NCBI GenBank assembly: GCA_903870955.1
Contig: CAIQEX010000271.1
Span: forward strand, 1-6,613
Length of the DNA: 6,613 bases
Direction of reading: 5' to 3'
Source: an uncultured beta proteobacterium
Lineage (GTDB): Bacteria > Pseudomonadota > Gammaproteobacteria > Burkholderiales > Burkholderiaceae_C
Part shown: positions 5,272-6,613 of the stretch, one piece after another
Layout of the letters: each line of letters starts with the position of its first letter
Numbering within the stretch: position 1 is the first letter of the stretch
Notes under the pieces: model-generated
Databases searched by the model: none
Seen by the model: the letters and a program-made list of their open reading frames with translations, nothing else
What the model was told of the DNA's origin: nothing
Program-made: the position numbers and the translations under genes

Positions 5272-6054
5272 ATGGCATACAGCATCGACTTGTCGGGTCG
5301 GGTCGCATTTATCACCGGCGCCAGTAGCGGCCTGGGCGCGCAGTTTGCAAAAACCTTGTCTTTGGCGGGCGCCGCGGTGGTGCTGGCGAGCCGCCGGGTG
5401 GAGAAGCTCAAAGAGCTGCGCGCTTTTATCGATGGCGAAGGCGGTGACGCCCATGTGATCGAGTTGGACGTGACCGACCACGCGTCGATCAAGTCGGCCG
5501 TGGCGCATGCCGAGACCGAGGTCGGCTCCATCGACATTCTGGTTAACAACTCGGGTGTCAGCACCACGCAGCGGTTGCAGGACGTCAGCCCGGAGGACTT
5601 CGACTTCATCTTTGACACCAATGTAAAGGGCGCTTTCTTTGTGGCCCAGGAAGTGGGCAAACGCATGCTGGCCCGCGCCCAAGGCTCGGCACCTGGCAGT
5701 TACACGGGTGGACGCATTGTGAATATCGCATCGATGGCTGGTTTAAAGGTGTTGCCGCAAATTGGTGCTTATTCCATGAGCAAGGCCGCTGTGATTCAAA
5801 TGACCAAGGCCATGGCCTTGGAGTGGGGCAAGTACGGCATCAATGTGAACGCGCTGTGCCCCGGCTATATCGATACTGAAATCAACCACCGCCATTGGCA
5901 AACCGAAGCGGGGCAGAAGCTGGTGAACATGCTGCCCCGCAAACGTGTCGGCCAACCCACCGATCTCGATGCCATGCTGGTGACCCTGTGTTCCGATCAA
6001 AGCCATTTCATCAACGGCGCTGTGATTTCTGCTGACGATGGATTTGGGATATAG
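5272..6054 (+). CDS. SDR-family NAD(P)-dependent oxidoreductase, substrate unknown
   Basis: This is a classical short-chain dehydrogenase/reductase of 260 residues, the usual length, and soluble. The cofactor motif is TGASSGLG (15-22). The arginines after strand 2 (ASRR, 39-42) suggest NADP(H), by general SDR rules. NNSG (92-95) replaces the common NNAG. The catalytic set is N118, S154, Y167 and K171 (YSMSK), followed by PG at 197-198. A Gly/Ala/Ser-rich loop at about 136-147 (ARAQGSAPGSYTGG region) before the strand carrying S154 is longer than in FabG. The C-terminus ends in ISADDGFGI rather than the usual VDGG. The ATG at 5272 has a good ribosome site; the longer frame from 5188 lacks similarity. 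It is divergent from ETF-QO and convergent with a hydroxyacyl-CoA dehydrogenase, which fits a role in acyl-CoA or related metabolism. That is inference, and the substrate cannot be read from the sequence. Confidence 0.9.
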   Translation: MAYSIDLSGRVAFITGASSGLGAQFAKTLSLAGAAVVLASRRVEKLKELRAFIDGEGGDAHVIELDVTDHASIKSAVAHAETEVGSIDILVNNSGVSTTQRLQDVSPEDFDFIFDTNVKGAFFVAQEVGKRMLARAQGSAPGSYTGGRIVNIASMAGLKVLPQIGAYSMSKAAVIQMTKAMALEWGKYGINVNALCPGYIDTEINHRHWQTEAGQKLVNMLPRKRVGQPTDLDAMLVTLCSDQSHFINGAVISADDGFGI

Positions 6055-6144
6055 GCCCCCACGCTCGCCCACTGCGTGTGGCTCGCTGCCCCCCAAGGGG
6101 GCGCGTTTCCCCTTGGGGCGGCCCGGCGGGGAAACCATCACCAT
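6055..6144. repeat. C/G-rich palindromic intergenic element between convergent genes
   Basis: The interval between the SDR stop and the convergent dehydrogenase stop is filled by a C/G-rich segment. Its centre is a perfect 10-base inverted repeat, CCCCAAGGGG (6091-6100) and CCCCTTGGGG (6109-6118), around an 8-base loop, followed by GGCCCGGCGGGG. From memory, similar CCCCCACGCTC...CCCCAAGGGGGC...GGGGCGGCCCGGCGG elements are common after genes in Comamonadaceae. The copy number in this genome cannot be judged from one copy. Confidence 0.65.
6091..6118. terminator. Possible bidirectional terminator hairpin
   Basis: The 10-pair stem with an 8-base loop lies 36 bases after the SDR stop and 26 bases after the convergent gene's stop. 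That position suits terminating both transcripts. No T run follows on either strand, so it is not a classical intrinsic terminator and may instead stabilise 3' ends or block transcription by stem strength alone. Confidence 0.45.
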
Positions 6145-6613
6145 TTACTTGGGTGCCAGGCGGATGGCGCCATCGAGTCGGATCACTTCGCCGTTGAGCA
6201 TGTCGTTTTCAAAAATGTGGCGGGCTAACTTGGCGTAGTCCTGCGGGGTGCCCAGGCGCGAAGGGAAGGGCACCGCAGCGGCCAGGGAATCCTGCACTTC
6301 CTTTGGCATGCCAAACATCATTGGGGTACCGAAGATGCCGGGGGCAATCGTCATGTTGCGAATGCCATTGCGTGCCAGATCGCGGGCGATTGGCAGCGTC
6401 ATACCCACAATGCCGCCCTTGGACGCACTGTAAGCGGCTTGGCCCATCTGGCCATCGTACGCAGCCACGGAAGCGGTGGAGATCATCACGCCGCGCTCGC
6501 CGGTGGCCTCGGGCTCGTTTTTCGCCATGGCGTCTGCAGCCAGGCGAATCATGTTGAAACTGCCCACCAAATTGACCGTGATGCACTTGCTAAAGGTCGA
6601 CAGCGCATGGGCG
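6145..6613 (-). CDS. Type-2 3-hydroxyacyl-CoA dehydrogenase (HSD17B10-like SDR); C-terminal part, cut by window edge
   Basis: The frame is open from the right edge to the TAA at 6145-6147, giving 155 residues of a protein normally about 250-260 long. The missing N-terminus would hold the NAD-binding TGxxxGxG motif. The visible part starts within the segment [13 protein letters not shown]. It carries [15 protein letters not shown] with the catalytic serine, and [20 protein letters not shown] with the YxxxK pair 13 residues after that serine. [15 protein letters not shown] and finally [16 protein letters not shown] follow. These blocks match human HSD17B10 almost word for word from memory. That enzyme oxidises L-3-hydroxyacyl-CoA and 2-methyl-3-hydroxybutyryl-CoA with NAD, in beta-oxidation and isoleucine breakdown. 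The apparent TTG start at 6570 is not real, since homology continues upstream. It is convergent with the SDR gene. The family is sure; the exact substrate is inferred. Confidence 0.9.
   Translation of the reverse strand, partial: AHALSTFSKCITVNLVGSFNMIRLAADAMAKNEPEATGERGVMISTASVAAYDGQMGQAAYSASKGGIVGMTLPIARDLARNGIRNMTIAPGIFGTPMMFGMPKEVQDSLAAAVPFPSRLGTPQDYAKLARHIFENDMLNGEVIRLDGAIRLAPK

Noticed and set aside
5743..6144. Minus-strand frame opposite the SDR gene (133 codons)
   Set aside because: It is antisense to conserved SDR catalytic motifs and the palindromic element, with no recognisable product.

Overview
The window looks like a chromosomal housekeeping stretch from a betaproteobacterium, probably Burkholderiales and most likely the Comamonadaceae (Polaromonas/Rhodoferax/Acidovorax type). 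This rests on the G+C-rich coding sequence, the character of the proteins, and a C/G-rich palindromic intergenic element of a kind I associate with that family. No database search was possible, so the genus is a guess. No mobile element, CRISPR array, tRNA or rRNA was seen.

Layout. From 1 to about 3375, on the minus strand, lies the glycine cleavage operon gcvT-gcvH-gcvP, read right to left. gcvP is cut by the left edge, leaving its N-terminal 482 codons. The operon has a long leader (about 3082-3375) containing a tandem two-aptamer glycine riboswitch, an inter-aptamer hairpin, and a hairpin-rich stretch just before the gcvT Shine-Dalgarno. Upstream of it, a strong intrinsic terminator (3438-3463) closes the preceding minus-strand gene, an electron transfer flavoprotein:ubiquinone oxidoreductase (ETF-QO, 3478-5169). 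A divergent control region of about 100 bp (5170-5271) separates ETF-QO from a plus-strand short-chain dehydrogenase/reductase (5272-6054). A G/C-rich palindromic element (6055-6144) then separates that gene from a convergent minus-strand gene, cut by the right edge, that closely resembles type-2 3-hydroxyacyl-CoA dehydrogenase (HSD17B10-like).

How the genes work together. GcvT, GcvH and GcvP, with a lipoamide dehydrogenase encoded elsewhere, degrade glycine to CO2, ammonia, 5,10-methylene-tetrahydrofolate and NADH. The riboswitch senses glycine and controls the operon. ETF-QO passes electrons from ETF-linked acyl-CoA and amine dehydrogenases to ubiquinone. The type-2 hydroxyacyl-CoA dehydrogenase belongs to beta-oxidation or branched-chain amino-acid breakdown, which uses ETF-linked dehydrogenases at an earlier step. 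The window is therefore catabolic in theme, but only gcvTHP is clearly an operon.

The most interesting point is the riboswitch expression platform. The gcvT Shine-Dalgarno region (3085-3092) is complementary to the conserved 3' core strand of the second aptamer (3167-3174). A further helix (3095-3103 with 3142-3150) capped by a hairpin (3112-3140) would bring the two together. This suggests a translational ON switch in which glycine binding frees the ribosome site. gcvT appears to start at TTG rather than ATG.
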